This document shows positions 36,000 through 49,500 of a stretch of 64,000 bases of DNA, piece after piece. Source of the stretch: Nymphaea colorata (Eukaryota > Streptophyta > Magnoliopsida > Nymphaeales > Nymphaeaceae); NCBI RefSeq assembly GCF_008831285.2, contig NC_045138.2, positions 37,315,115-37,379,114 of the forward strand, written 5' to 3'. Position 1 is the stretch's first letter; the number at the start of each line of letters is the position of its first letter. The position numbers and the translations under genes were made by a program. The notes below the pieces were generated by a model that ran no database searches, was not told the DNA's origin, and saw only the letters and a program-made list of their open reading frames with translations.

Positions 36000-37170
36000 G
36001 GTCTACTTCACAAGCGTCCCTTTAGCCATATGACTTGTTGAAACAACCAGTTGCTTAAGGTTGTTCAAAGTATTAGTAATATTTTCCAGCTACTGTCAAA
36101 AGTAAATGAATTCAGTTTCACCTCCAAGCTAATATTTGCATTTTTGAACTTTTAAGAAGAAAAATCTCACAACAGGATCAAGAAGATATATAATAAAACA
36201 GATCCATCGATTGCTCTCCTTTAAGAACTGTCCGTTAGCGATTCAGAGGTGTAACACACATGGAGCTCCTTAATTGCCCATAAATGACTCTTTTTAGCGC
36301 ATTGCACGACGTAACCACTGAAGACAAAACGCAGGCTTTGGAAGCAAGAGCATTTTTCTGTTTTGCATGCAAAAACTGACGACCAACCTGTAAGGAAAAC
36401 ACCTGTTACTGGCATTGCAGGCGAACCCGGTTACCCGTTCGTGGCTTTTCAGAAAGAGCAGTAATCAAACACCACTAAAACGTGTTCTTGGAGTTCTCAG
36501 TTTCAGTTGCTTGAGAGAACACAGGCCTGAAGGAACGCTAGGATTTTCAATTCAGACGAACTAAAAAGGGTTTAACCATCTACAAGGCCTCGGTTTCGAT
36601 ATTTTAAGATGAAAACGAAAAGGAAACATGCACTGCACATGAAAGATTTTAGCAAGGATTCTTTAACTCAAGAACCGATCCTGACAAAAATACTCAAAAA
36701 CAGCTTTCATATACTCGACATGGAAAATTGGCGCATGTTTTCCTTCCAAAAGACTGGCGCACGAAAAGAATAGAAATCGGCAAAAAGAACACAGGAGAGC
36801 ATTTCATTTGGAACTACTAAAATAAAAAAAATGTGGAGAGAGACAAAAACAAAAACGAGGGAAAGTATCAGCGGCCAGGGCATCAACCTAATATGAATTT
36901 CGCGCCACTTTTGATGCACAATGCAATGGAGTCCAGCCTCGTTGATATAGGCCCTTTGGGTGTTCACAGAGAGGGAAAGAGGGAGAATGGACAAGATCGT
37001 TCACTAAACCAGTGGATCCAAGCAACATGACAGCCATCTCCTCCACGCAACTTGTACAGTAAACACAACCGTGAGTAGTCTGTTGTGGTACAAACCCATC
37101 TCAAGTACACCGTAAATCAGGACGAAGGCTTCCATAGTCAAGCATGGGCATCATTAACAAGTAACACGGA
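36000..37170. other. Spacer between CA-4 and SFGH (convergent)
   Basis: 1.2 kb between two stop codons, presumably holding the CA-4 3' UTR on + and the SFGH 3' UTR on -. No gene or notable repeat was found. Confidence 0.5.
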
Positions 37171-40100
37171 TTAATCGCCACTTTTGAGGGCTTTAGCATG
37201 GTGGCGGATATGATCCTCAATAAAGGTAGCGATGAAGAAGTAGGAGTGATCGTACCCAGGCTGCATCCTCAACATGAATGGGGCACCCACACTCCTGCAA
37301 GCTTCCTCAAACCTGTGAGGCAGCAACTGTTCATGCAAAAACTTGTCTTCGTCACCCTGCATTTAGGGTAAGATTGATAAATTAGATGTTGTTTATGATA
37401 TTATAATACCATTCAGCATAATTGGGATTTATTCAGTTAATTTAATCAGATTGAGTTGCAAGTCAATTGGACTTGCAAGATTAGATATGTTAAAACGGCC
37501 AAGGAATGTGACGGTTAAGATATTATACTCTTTTCGAACCATCTAAGACCTTTTTTGAACATTACACTATACTCAGAGTAGCTCAAACATGTAGGCAGGC
37601 AAATGAACTGCTGGGAGCACATGTGGGCGGACAATTTGACTGTTGTGACCAATGCAGAACATCGAAAGAAAAAAACCAGCACGGGCTTTAAACATAAAGG
37701 ACTGTTAAGACTCCTTCAAGAGCTGGACTCTCAGTCCCCAACAGTCAATTATGTAGGCAATGCACTCTGTTACCACAGAAAACACAAACAATCCAGTCGC
37801 ATAAAATTATAAAACAACTCATCATATATTAACTATAATTAGTTAGAAACCCAAAGTTGAATTGATTTTCAAGACCAGTAATGTTGTTGGTGACTACCTG
37901 ATCAATTAGGATAGGTGTTGAAAACTTGTTACATTTCTTAACCAGGGAAGTTGCATCATACTCCTGCAGGTCCAAGAAATTAAGGTGGAGTCACCAAGGA
38001 AAGTCAACAAAACAAGGAAATTAAACAATTTTTTCAGAATTTTGTATGCATTAAGAGTCAGATATTGTTCATACCTCCCAGAGAGATTTGTCACTGCCTA
38101 AGTAATTTGAGAAAGCCTTCTGACCCCAGGGACAATCTATGGGATTAGCAATTGGTGCAAATGCTGAAACTGACTGTTGAGGTGGAATCATGGAGAAGTG
38201 AAGTCTCATCAAAATGAGCATGCACCCAACCTTGTATAGTCAAGAAAATGGAACAATAGAGAAGTATTACCTTATAACTTGAAGGATTTTTTAGGTAGAT
38301 AGTCAAAGCACCATGGCCTCCCATTGAGTGCCCAAAAATGGAGGCTCGTGAAGTATCAAGCTGTTGAAAATTATCGCTCAAAAGCTTAGGCAGTTCGTTG
38401 ACAACATAGTCATACATTTGCCAGTTTTTCCATTTCTCTTGTGTAGCATTCAGATAAAATCCAGCACCTGCATCATGTGCGCAGTCTAAGAGCTAGTACA
38501 TATCGCAAATAACTACAATTTAAATCTTTACCGTTGTTCAATGTTCAGTACACTGAGACTTCACCTAGACAAGGCTAAGATTCAGAATCAAATGGAGTAT
38601 GAATACTTCATCAATGAACATAATACTTCCAAGAACGAAAAGGTAATATACCCACACCAAAGTCCCAACTGTCTGCTTCTCCTTCCACATTCAGACCTCC
38701 TGCCCAGATAGAAATGGAATATCATTACATTAATGCAGAAAATTGTCTAGGTGTACATAGCAGATAGCTAACAAGGATCTTAGAAAGCAAAAATTAGGGT
38801 CACTAGGCAAGAACAATTGCATTTACCAATTGCTAGCTGCATTACATAAATCCGAAGAATACGCATGCCCAAAACAACATGACAGTTGACGCCAGAAAAG
38901 AACATCTTTTCTAATAAATGTTTGCTTACTAAATCAAAAAGAGAAATGCAGTGTCTTTAATTTATATCTTGGGAAAATTACAGACATTTTGTTGCAGAAG
39001 CCAGGAGTACAAGCGTAAATTTCCAAGTCCTTATCTTGATAAGTGTAACATAATACATGAAGAAGCCTGCATCTTTCTGAGGCTACATCAACCAGTCAGG
39101 CCCACAAAAATAAAAATTTTAGCATTCGAGTACTTTTTTGAAACTTACATGAGCAAAAGCTTCATATTAATGGACAAAAGAAGAAAGAAAGAATACTTCA
39201 GAGATTTTGTGTATTGCAAACAGTATACATCCTAAGAGGAAGCAAGCATCTTTCCTAGGGCTATCAATTGGGAACCATTCCAAACAGCACGAAGAAACTT
39301 TGAGAAGAGTGAACCGGTTAAAGTCCACGCTTGCCTATCTATCACTTGGGAACCATTCCAAACAGCACGACGGAACTTTGAGAAGAGTGAACCGGTTAAA
39401 ATCCATGCTTGCCTATTACTATCTTGAACTCATGGCATTAACCGGGTGTCTTGTATCAACTCACTTGGCGATGTATCTGGTGCAATTAATGCAACACCCT
39501 CGATAGAAGCTGCACGTTGAGCCCCGGACTTGATGATAAAGTTCTCATCCGAGCATGTGAGTCCAGACAACCAGTAGAGCACCTAGGAAGAAAGCAATTA
39601 ACCATTGCAAGGTAATGTAAAGTGCAAACATGCAGTCATGAAGCTACATGCATTTCCTGGTTAAACAAGGAAACACATAAGCTCAACCATTCTTCAGGAC
39701 AAAACTAAAAGAAACTACCAAATAAAACGATCTTGCTACTGCATAATCTCAACCATCACTTCAAAGAAACAACACCCGACGTCCCAGGGTTCGGAGTGCT
39801 TATTATATAATCAACATACGACCAGCATATATAGGCAAAGAACGGATGCCTTTGCATTCTTAGATACGCCAACCAATGTCTATATGTGTTCTAGATATTA
39901 CCACATATGTAGCAGGAGAAAGTTATTTCGACTGATTACAACACCAGTAGACCGACAGTAGCAGAATTCTGCAGGAACGTAATTTTTCTAGAAAAAAAAA
40001 AACCGACTAGTTCCGATACCACTACACAGCCACTAGCAAAATTCCTACTCCATCGTAACCAAAAAAGAAATGGAGACAAACTAACAGACGTCAATAATTT

Positions 40101-40571
40101 TCATTCTCAATGGACCCCTTCATTTCAGAATCTGTATCGTTCATGCATATTCTGACACACGCGACGAATCTAGTTCTGAACACTTGCATTGTCAAATAGA
40201 AGGTAACAACAGCTCCTAGCAAACCAAGGCCTCCACAAATCAAAGTGCCACAAATATTTTAAGTTTTAGAGCGAATTAGAAACTACCCACGTAGAGATTA
40301 AACGCCCGACACACTATGTTTAACTCCAAGCACCGAAATCGAAACTGAGACTACAGATGAGGAAACGAAACCCGGGAAACCCCAACAGAAATTTCAAGAA
40401 AAGAAGGAAAAAAAGGAAAGGGCTTCTTACGGGGAGCTTCTGAGAGTCCGCAGAGGGAGGGAAGTAGATATAAAAGGTCATAGAGCAGCCGAGGGTTGGG
40501 CTGAAATGTCGGTACCTCCTGTTGTAACCTCCAAACATCTTGGAGCTACCAATCTCCGTTAGTCCCTCCAT
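37171..40571 (-). CDS. SFGH: S-formylglutathione hydrolase (esterase D family)
   Basis: Seven exons in coding order: 40571-40431, 39582-39465, 38699-38652, 38467-38271, 38173-38075, 37963-37898 and 37356-37171; 284 aa, the normal plant length as I recall it. The alpha/beta-hydrolase triad is visible: Ser150 in GHSMGG, Asp227 in GDEDKF and His260 in [23 protein letters not shown] and [20 protein letters not shown] are family hallmarks. The enzyme hydrolyses S-formylglutathione to formate and glutathione, the step after GSH-dependent formaldehyde dehydrogenase, in the cytosol. No targeting peptide is seen. Exon 3 is only 48 nt. A GAACCCTAG element lies about 30 bp upstream of the ATG. Intron 2 holds a 78-bp tandem duplication. 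Confidence 0.97.
39261..39416. repeat. 78-bp tandem duplication in SFGH intron 2
   Basis: Two head-to-tail copies (39261-39338, 39339-39416) both contain TTGGGAACCATTCC, AAACAGCACGA and AGAAGAGTGAACCGGTTAAA. They differ at only about five sites. They end 48 bp from the exon 2 donor (exon boundary at 39465). Confidence 0.9.
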
Positions 40572-41119
40572 TTCCAGCAGAAGAGATCTCGAGGATATTC
40601 GCAGAACCCTAGTCCCGAAACCTCGACCCTCTCTCGCTCGCGCGCGCGCGAATGAATGACACTTACGTTACGCCGCGATCCTGTACAGTGATGCAACAAA
40701 TATCTGCGAACGAATTTATCGCGGCCACCACCGATAAGTTTGGAGGAAAATACGATAACTTTTCAGTGTTACTCTGGTTCTAATACATGGCAGCAGGCAT
40801 GTTAAAAACTACTAATTATACTTTAAATATTAAAAAAAAAATCACCTCATTGAGGTGAAGTAACATATAGATAACGGTGCATTCATGAATAATATTGTCA
40901 AGTATAAATTTGGCAGATCCGAGTGTGTGAAGGTCGCGTTCCGATGACATCTTGAAAAAAAGATTTTTTTGAAAATTTGGGTTTGTGAAAATTAATTTTT
41001 TAATGAACTTTGAAAACCTGTTTAGTGTTTCTTTAAAGTGGTTCTTATTTGGATGCCAAAAAAGGAGTTTTAGATAGTGTTTTAGAAAACTATGTGAGAC
41101 AATATTATGTATAAAATAC

Positions 41120-41384
41120 AGGGTGTTATTATTGTTATTTAAAAAGAAAAGAGATGAAAACATGCTGACAAGTGCCATGGTCATGTTTATATACACAATT
41201 TGCTCATTGATCAGATTAATACTTTCAGTCTGCATGAAACATGATTTATTCATTGGAGGGGTAACATGCCAAATAGTATTTCCATTGAGCAATTAACAAA
41301 GATAATTGTGTATATAAACATCACCATGGCACTTGTCAGCATGTTTTCATCTCTTTTCTTTTTAAATAACAATAATAACACCCT
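41120..41384. repeat. Near-perfect 81-bp inverted repeat (hairpin locus)
   Basis: The left arm 41120-41200 and right arm 41304-41384 are reverse complements over 81 bp with a single mismatch (41182 against 41322). The loop is 103 bp. Arms begin AGGGTGTTATTATTG and contain CATGCTGACAAGTGCCATGG. Transcription from either strand would give a long RNA hairpin. It could be a young MITE with long terminal repeats or an siRNA/miRNA-like precursor; no clear target-site duplication was found. Confidence 0.9.
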
Positions 41385-42058
41385 TTATTTTTTAAAATCA
41401 GCAACAATGCCCACCCTTTGAAATTGTTGGGAGATTTGTATTGTAGGTTTTAATTTGCGAATAATGTATTTGCCTACGGACACCTGATTTTCAGTAGAAG
41501 TTGAAGATGTGAGGCTTATATAAAAAAAAACTACTATAAATTACACTTGAATTTCAATAGAAGTTGAAGATGTGAGCCGGCACATATTGAAACCATCTGA
41601 AGTATGCAGCGGTAAAAATAATAAAATCATCACAGCAAAGGTTGTTGTAATATTTATAATGAAAAAAAAAAAAAAACATGAATGGAAAAACCCTTTTGAA
41701 AAAAATGGACACTGAGTCACTTAGTCAGAGCCGGACTTGGCACTTACTTTCAAACACTTGAATTTGGATCAGGACTTGACTTCAAAATTTTAAGCTCGAT
41801 CACCAATCTGGATCTGACCCAAAAACCCTTAATCCCTACCGTTAATTAATTATTCCGGGTCTCAAAAGAAGAACTTATGATATAAATCAAAATGAAGCTG
41901 AGATTAGTTTAAAACAATATCGGCGACGAATCTACCCTCCTCTTCATCTTTCATCTTTATTCAGCTTTAACTAGGACTCCCTACCCAAGTAGAACGTCAA
42001 CGAGTGTCAAGTTCTCAACTCATGGGTTAAGGATATTTGAAAATAAATGAAGAATTAA

Positions 42059-42557
42059 AGATGGTGAATGGATATGACATCATAGAATTTATTCTCTCCG
42101 ATGCTTAGAAAAAATAAGCCTACAGCCCAATGAGTGGGGTTTTTTATTTTAGTTGAAGCCTTTATCAACCTAGGTCAGTTAATCATGGAGCATGTTGATG
42201 ATACTCATGAATATTTTGCTGAATTCAATGTATAAGCGTAGCTTTTATGTTATGTATCATTTTTACCTTTTTTGGTGAAGGGTTAGGCCAATCTTTTGTC
42301 TTTGTTTAGTGTTAAGGTTTGTATTGGTCTTCCCTTGTATATATCCATTTTATTGAAATAAAGGTAGGGGGCCTAACCCCTAAGCAAGCTTTTCACTTCA
42401 ACACCTTATGTGGTTAAGATATAGGATTTGCTTTCATTTTCTACATGTTCCTTGTGCTTCAACTTATTCCTTTTTGGACACAAAAAGTTGATGTCATGAA
42501 GATGGTGATCGATATGACATCATAGAATTTATTCTCTCAGATGCTTAGAAGAAATAA
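42059..42557. repeat. Pair of 58/59-bp direct repeats
   Basis: 42059-42117 and 42500-42557 share ATATGACATCATAGAATTTA and GATGCTTAGAA with about six differences. They lie 441 bp apart. The interval has no ORF. They could be ends of a very short non-autonomous element or a simple duplication. Confidence 0.8.
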
Positions 42558-42817
42558 AGTTATTGTTGTAGAGATTCTAAACAAAAGCCAACCGCCTACT
42601 AGCTCTCACCTTCAACCGTTGCATTGAAAATCACGCCAACTATCTTTTATTTTAACTTTTTATGTTTAAATTGATCAAACTTGTTTATTGTAACTCTTCA
42701 TTAGGGCCCCAAGCCTTGGAAATGCTCATATTAGTGCTTGGGAAGTGCTAGATAATTTTATCTATTTGACAAATGCAAGGTGGCTGTTTTTGTCGGCTGT
42801 ACTCGTTATTGTGCTCC

Positions 42818-42839
42818 GTATCGGCAAGCTTGCCGATAC
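42818..42839. repeat. Perfect 22-bp palindrome
   Basis: Positions 42818-42839 read identically on both strands, centred on the AAGCTT at 42826-42831, with half-site GTATCGGCAAG. The flank continues with further CGATA/GCCGAG words, suggesting the end of a degraded repetitive element. Confidence 0.85.
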
Positions 42840-45800
42840 CGATATGAAGCCGAGTCGGGCCCGTATTTGGTACATGAACAAAAATACTAATTTACACTTT
42901 TTTTTGACTTATTTTCTCAAAGCCGATATAGGCGACTGCTTAATTATATGATTTTGTCATAAGCCCATGTTTCTCATATGATTTATCATAAGCATCATGT
43001 TTATTTGTTTAAAGTGGTGGGACACAGTACCTCATAAACACACAGGACACTTTAGACTCTTTTTTGAGTAGCGCTACTCAAGGTAGGGGTGATCTCAAAC
43101 GTTGACAGCGTACTGGCAACTTAGCAGCCTTGAAAAGAGGACAATACTTTGAACCCTCTCCTATTTTTTTCTCATTTATTGGGATTTAAAGTTGTTTTGA
43201 GATTTGAGTGAAGAACAGTACACCCATCAACTAAAGTATCTTTCACTGGTTCACCAAGCTAACCAACTATGTTATCTCGAGTCTTGAACTTTTTTTGAGT
43301 TCAAAAAAACTCACCTTATTTTGTTGATTTAACAAATCAAGTTTAAATTTACATGGGTCTGGCTCGAGCTAGGTAGGCCAGATTAAGTTTAAGTTCCATT
43401 CGGTTGGTTGCAAATTTTTTATTCGTTTTTGCTTGTCTGTGACTTCTGCATTCTTGAAATATGTTAAATTTTAATTTAGGTTTACGTTACATAAACGTTG
43501 AAAAGCAATGACTAAGTCATTCGCGTCAAATCTTAGATCATTTGCGTGAAGCCTTAAGTTATCGAGTCACATAGTTGAGATCATCAAGATGCCAAGTTGA
43601 AGGCCTTTGATCAAATCTTTACACTGTCATTCTGCAACTCCAACGAGAGTTAAACATCAAACCCTTACCCAAATACCCATCGAAATTGCTCATAAATTAA
43701 TGTAATCGTCGCTATCCACTAAAAAAAAAAGAGTCAAAGCTTAAGGCCGTAGATCCGTCTCAAAATATATTTATGGGAATTATGTGATCTGTGGATGCAA
43801 TGATCTACGTGCAATCACGCCCAAACTACAGTAACGATTAACTCCATTGCAAAATTTAAAAGAAGTACAAATGAAGACGGAAGATTGAAGAACTCAAGCA
43901 AGATTTTAGTAAAGAAAGAAACTCGTAAACGCCAACTAAAATTTAAGCCAAAACCATCGTTGGAAGCAATAACGGAACCCTGATGCCAAACTAATCCTGC
44001 ATAAATTTCGAACTGAATCAAATAAATGAGAACAAACAGATCCAAAGCTAAACCAAACCATGGAATCAGTCTGCCGAACTGCCCATTCTAATTCCTAGAT
44101 TTCCGCTTTGCTCTGCCCATAGAATGATAGAAGCCTCCTGTTCTTGACTCGTCCTAATCAAGCTGAATTCATGGATCAACATCACTTGGGTGACGATGCT
44201 GAAGGTCTCCCCACACGCTACCCAACAAGGTTATTTTGAAAATGATTGTGTGGGGAGCTCATCAAGAAGGGGGAAAAGAAACAGGAATGAAAAATTCTTC
44301 CATCTTGTGCATATCGACCAAGACACTTGTTCTCTGATAATTTCAGAAGCACATAGTGTGGACAGAATCTCTGCCGGTATTATGTTTAGAATCCTTATGA
44401 AATTTGATTTTGAGTTTCCTAGTTTTGGTACAGAGCCAACTATTCTTTCGCCTTTTGCTAAAGTATTTTATAATATATGCAACCAAACTAGAATTTTAAG
44501 TGAAAATCTCGCGTCTAAGTTGGGTAGAGCCAAGTCAAACCCGTTCACGCTATCTTTGCCAACTTGATAACTCATTTTCATCTATGCACATTTCTTTCAT
44601 GATCAAGACATGTACCAATCTTTTTCACGTGCTTCGATTTCCTCCTATATTTCTTTGGAAGTCTATATTCAGGTTGGAATTGGAAGGTTGCAAGGAAAAA
44701 TCATGCTAATATTAAAGAAGCTCAAAGCTCTTGTTGGCTACTTCGTCGAAAGTTTACTAAATTTTGATCAGTTGAATGTATAGAATTGAATTACAACTGA
44801 ACTATCGTAACTGAGATCCACTTGCATCTCCCTGCTGCAGGATAAGCTCTTGAGAACATTCAACGTTTTCTCGTTTAGAACGCTTGACAGAGACAGCGGT
44901 AAGCAGGAATTCGAGAGTAATGAAGGAAAGATCGTTTTCTACAGAATTACGTCGGTGGGAAGTTGAAATAACAACTATCTATACGGAATACATGTACGCC
45001 AGGAACGAAGAGATCCATTTATGATTTACCGGAATGGGGCTTTTACAAGTGCATTAAGTGGATGGCTTCTTGAACAAGGAACAGTGATCTTCTCTGGGTT
45101 TCTCAGATCTAATTACATTTTTTATTTGTAAGGGGGCTACTTTTAAAATGAGAGACTTGAAAACTGGTGTAAGCTTCCCTCACGCGGAAGCCGCCTTTAA
45201 ATCAATAGCTTTCTTCGATTAGTTGAATTTGAAATTGACTTTGGCTCTCGCTTTCTCCGGCTTTGACCTGCTTATTAGACATTGGATGTGGCACTGGTAA
45301 TCTGCAAACTACTTAATTTTAGCACTCAACAGGAAGTGACGACGAAGTTTACGATGAAGCCAACTCTCAACAAGAACGTGGGAGATTTTGAGAGCATGTG
45401 AGCTTGCAAGGGGAGCTCCACGCAAGTCTCGTTCTTTCCGCCCGCAGGGTAACTCTCCTCCCCAAGAAATAGAGGAAAAACCAAAAATAGATAAAAAAAA
45501 AATTATGTAAATTGTTTACTTGTTTGGAAGGAAATAAAATTTTATGCAAAAACGTAGATGAATGGCCTGTAGATGCGTAAAGGAAAGAGGGTAAAAATTT
45601 ATGCCGCCTCCTGCAATTAATTTTTCAGCAAAGCTTCAATCTACCCCACCACCCACAACTTTTATCCAACCGCAATGCCGACCAGGGGCTATAAGCGACG
45701 GCCCTGAGAGCGCTGTTTCCACGAGAGATCATTCTTCTGGGCAACACCCCTTGCAGGCTGCAGGCCGGTAGAGTAGGTAGCCTAAGAAGCCGGCTTCGGT

Positions 45801-46553
45801 AGATTCACCAGGCTGGATATCTAGCTGTTTTTAAGGTCTCCTTGTGAAGGATTTCTTGTTTTGGTGCATCTGCTTGATGGCTTTTTTATGAGCACTTATT
45901 GAGGTTTGGTGGGTATCAGAAGCTTGAACGGCGAAGCTGGTTGTGTTTGTTTTCTTTGTTTTTGGCCTTTTTGGGGTTGGAGCTTTGTAATTTTGAATCT
46001 TAAGGGAGTAGAACTGGAGCTTGGAATGTGGTGCTTGAAATATGATCATGGCAATGCCTGACAATGAAAGGTTTGGTTGTAAGCAGCTCTCTAATGTGTG
46101 TTTTTGCATGTATTGCGTTTTTTTATCTTTTATCTCTTCAACTAGTAAGGGAGCCAGATTTAAAGAGGTTTTCTTCTGATTTTTTCATTTTTATCCGCTC
46201 CAATTGTGTCAATTGATAACTGATATCGGTGTTTCTTCGTCTCTCTTCTTTTTTCCGCTTGTCAGATGAAATTTGGGTCAAGGGGTGGTTCGGATATTGG
46301 GTTTTCTGTGTTCAGCAATTAGCATAACCGTTACGGAAAGAACGATCTTTAGCAAATTCTCACGATTGGAGAAAAACTCGTTGAGGAGGAAATTAGAGTC
46401 TCTATCTGGGAAGGTGAAAAGGTGTTGTAGCTGCAAAGATTGGTTAAAGTGATTTGGGTGTTTGAGGTTGTTCTTCTTGGACATTTATAAAGAGGACTTG
46501 GGACATTGTCAATTATCCTACGTGTCTGTTGTAAGATACCTGACCCCAAAGAT

Positions 46554-49500
46554 ATGGTAGGCACTGCAGCAGTAAACCATAGTTCTGTTCATCCAAATGG
46601 TTCTGCTCACAATGGCAATGGAGTAGAAGAAAAATTGGATGAACTTCGCCGACTTCTGGGAAAAGCTGATGGTGATGTGCTAAGAATCGTCGGTGTTGGT
46701 GCTGGTGCTTGGGGCAGCGTCTTTCTTGCGCTTCTGCAAGATACCTATGGCCATTTTCGCGACAAGATTCAGATTAGGATCTGGAGAAGAGCAGGTAGGT
46801 CTGTCGACCGAGCAACGGCAGAGCATTTGTTTGAAGTGATTAATTCAAGGGAAGATGTACTTAGAAGATTGATCAGACGCTGCGCTTATCTGAAGTATGT
46901 CGAAGGCAGGCTTGGTGATCGGACCCTGCACGCAGACGAAATTTTGAAAGATGGTTTCTGCTTGAACATGATTGATACGCCGCTATGCCCATTGAAAGTT
47001 GTCACCAATTTGCAGGAAGCCATATGGGATGCAGATATTGTAATAAATGGTTTGCCGTCGACTGAGACAAGGGTGGTATTTGAAGAGATTAGCAAATATT
47101 GGAAGGAAAGGCTTAGTTCTCCTATAATTATTTCTTTGGCTAAAGGAATTGAAGCTGAATTAGAGCCTGTTCCTCGCATCATTACTCCCACCCAAATGAT
47201 CAATCGGGCAAGTAAGGTTTCTCTATTTATCACAATTGTCTTTGGATTCTAGTAGTTAGACATTTTTTCTCTTCTGCATTCTGTGCAGCTGTCTCTTGTT
47301 CAGCCAAGAAATTTCTTTGCATATTACATTTTGTTGCTTTATTTGATGTATATTGTTGTGCTTTGTGCTTCACTCCGTAGATATCAATGTCATATCTCCA
47401 TTTTCACATGTTTTGTATACTTAATGCGGAAAACATGCTTCAGCTTTCATTCACAAACTGTTCTTTTATTGGGCTGCAGATCTCAGTCATCGCCTCTAAT
47501 ATTGAACCATAATCGGCCATTCCTCAGTTGTTTCTGTTTACAAATTCTGTTAGTTGGAAAATTGATGAAGGCAGGCCACAGATCTTCTATCTGCCTCCCC
47601 ACTCATTTTGCTACATATCCGACCCTGCTATTTTTAAGGTTAAATCTGGGTGTCCTGGACGGCAATCCAGATGAGTCAGTTATAGACCTACTCTTGGGGT
47701 AGTGTCCAAACTACTGATGTTTTGAGGACTCGATTTTTTGTGACAGTCTTACTTCCTGTGGACCTGTACAGCTTTGTGTTTTTCTGTTTTGTCATGTATC
47801 TTTACAGATTTTGTTTTTTTAATAAAAGAGGGGGGACTCCCCCCAGCAGGGTTGCATCAGGACCATAATGGGTGAAACAAAAGTGTACATTGAAGTAATC
47901 AAACAATGAGAATGAGCAACTGAATCCTTGGAACTTTGCATAGACAAACCAAGCAAAGAAAATTTATAGGTTTATGCAGGAACTTCTTGGAAATTCTCAA
48001 TGTATACTTGCACAGGAAAATCCTTTGACTTGTAGTTTAGTTCAAAAGAGGTGAATAAAGGATCTTCCTGGATGGTGGACATTGCAAAGATTGACTCCGC
48101 TAGAATTAAGGTTTCTTATTCACTATTGTTGTGGGGATAAAGGAAGTGGAAAAGCAGCAAAAAGGACATGGAGTTGGCCGGCCCTCAGCATTTTTTTCAT
48201 CTTCTTCCTTCAGAGTTGCTTGAATTAGCTTAGTTGCTTCTAAATCATTTCTTGACATTTTGGACCAGATCACCTTTACCAGTTACCTCCAAATAGATCT
48301 CCTCATGAGCATAATTCCAAGCTAAATGAGCAAGGAAAACTCTGAGTTGTTAAAGCACGGGTAAGTAAACTTCTCATATATAATGTGCATATTGACAACT
48401 TAGCTTGTGACACATTGAGCATTAAGAGTACAAACATCCTAAAGTCTCTTCTGTGTATTTTTAGTCTGCAGCAAAAAGAATAGCATTGCTCAAATTCCAT
48501 ATATTTTCTTCTGAAGTTGGATACTCAATGTTGAATTCCACTGTGTGGGAATGACATGAAACCTTTCATGTTATGCATGTATGCTAATGTCAACAATGGC
48601 TGCTTGAGTTGTTGGTTTCAAGTTTCAACTAATCGGAGATCACTAAGTTTTTCAAAGAATACATATCAATTTGGCATCAAGTTCAACGGGACAGAATTAA
48701 CTTCCGTGCATTGTGCTTAAGCGTATCATATCCTTATTAATCTACTTCATGTATTGGAGCTTTGGATTCACATTGTTGTAATGATTTTATTTAATATGAA
48801 CTCTTTTGCAATTCTTTATTATGATTTTGGTGGTTGATACTTTCAGCTAATTTGATTTGGTGATGCTGCCCAAACCAAATATGTTTGTTGCCATTGTATT
48901 TACCTTTTTTGTTTTGCATCTGATGTTTCCTGATCCTGCCATTTTCAGCTGGAGTTCCTATGGAGAATATTCTTTACCTTGGAGGACCGAATATAGCTTC
49001 TGAAATATACAACAAGGAGTATGCCAATGCACGAATATGTGGATCTGACAAATGGAGGAAACCTCTTGCAAAGTTTTTAAGGCAGCCTCATTTCATTGTG
49101 TGGGATAACAGTGACCTTGTCACTCATGAAGTTATGGGTGGTTTAAAAAATGTGTACGCTATTGGGGCAGGTGTGATCATTTTTCTGTATCTCCTAAGCG
49201 CAACAGCTACTGAGCTTCAAGACAGATATATGTGTCTATTGTTTGTTCTCTTAGGCACTTCTAGCTAATTTATCTTCCTACATACCGTGCAATTTAAGGG
49301 TCGCTATTCATTCTGTCTCCCTTAATTGTCAAATGTTAGTTCTTATCAGCAAAAGAAGGTTCCTTCCAATGTTAATCTATCCAATGTTTTCACATGTGAC
49401 GAAAATTGCATGTAATCATCTAAACTTGAAATAACTCACTGCAGTTTCTCAATACCCATGTGCCACTTATATAGCTTTAGAGCAACTTGTTTTAAAAGCG

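Larger units (their letters stand above)
40572..46553. other. 6-kb gene-poor spacer between SFGH and GPDH (divergent)
   Basis: Contains the two promoters at its edges and AT-rich DNA between. Sub-features are an 81-bp inverted repeat (41120-41384), a 59-bp direct repeat (42059 and 42500) and a 22-bp palindrome (42818-42839). Longer ORFs at 40816-41292 (-) and 44190-44567 (+) have no recognisable domain. A CG-rich run at about 40637-40650 lies in the SFGH 5' region. Confidence 0.5.

Noticed and set aside
40816-41292. 158-aa ORF on - in the SFGH-GPDH spacer
   Set aside because: AT-rich, low-complexity, and covers one arm of the 81-bp inverted repeat; no domain or splice context.
44190-44567. 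125-aa ORF on +
   Set aside because: No recognisable motif, no supporting introns or neighbouring exons; ordinary by-chance length for this spacer.
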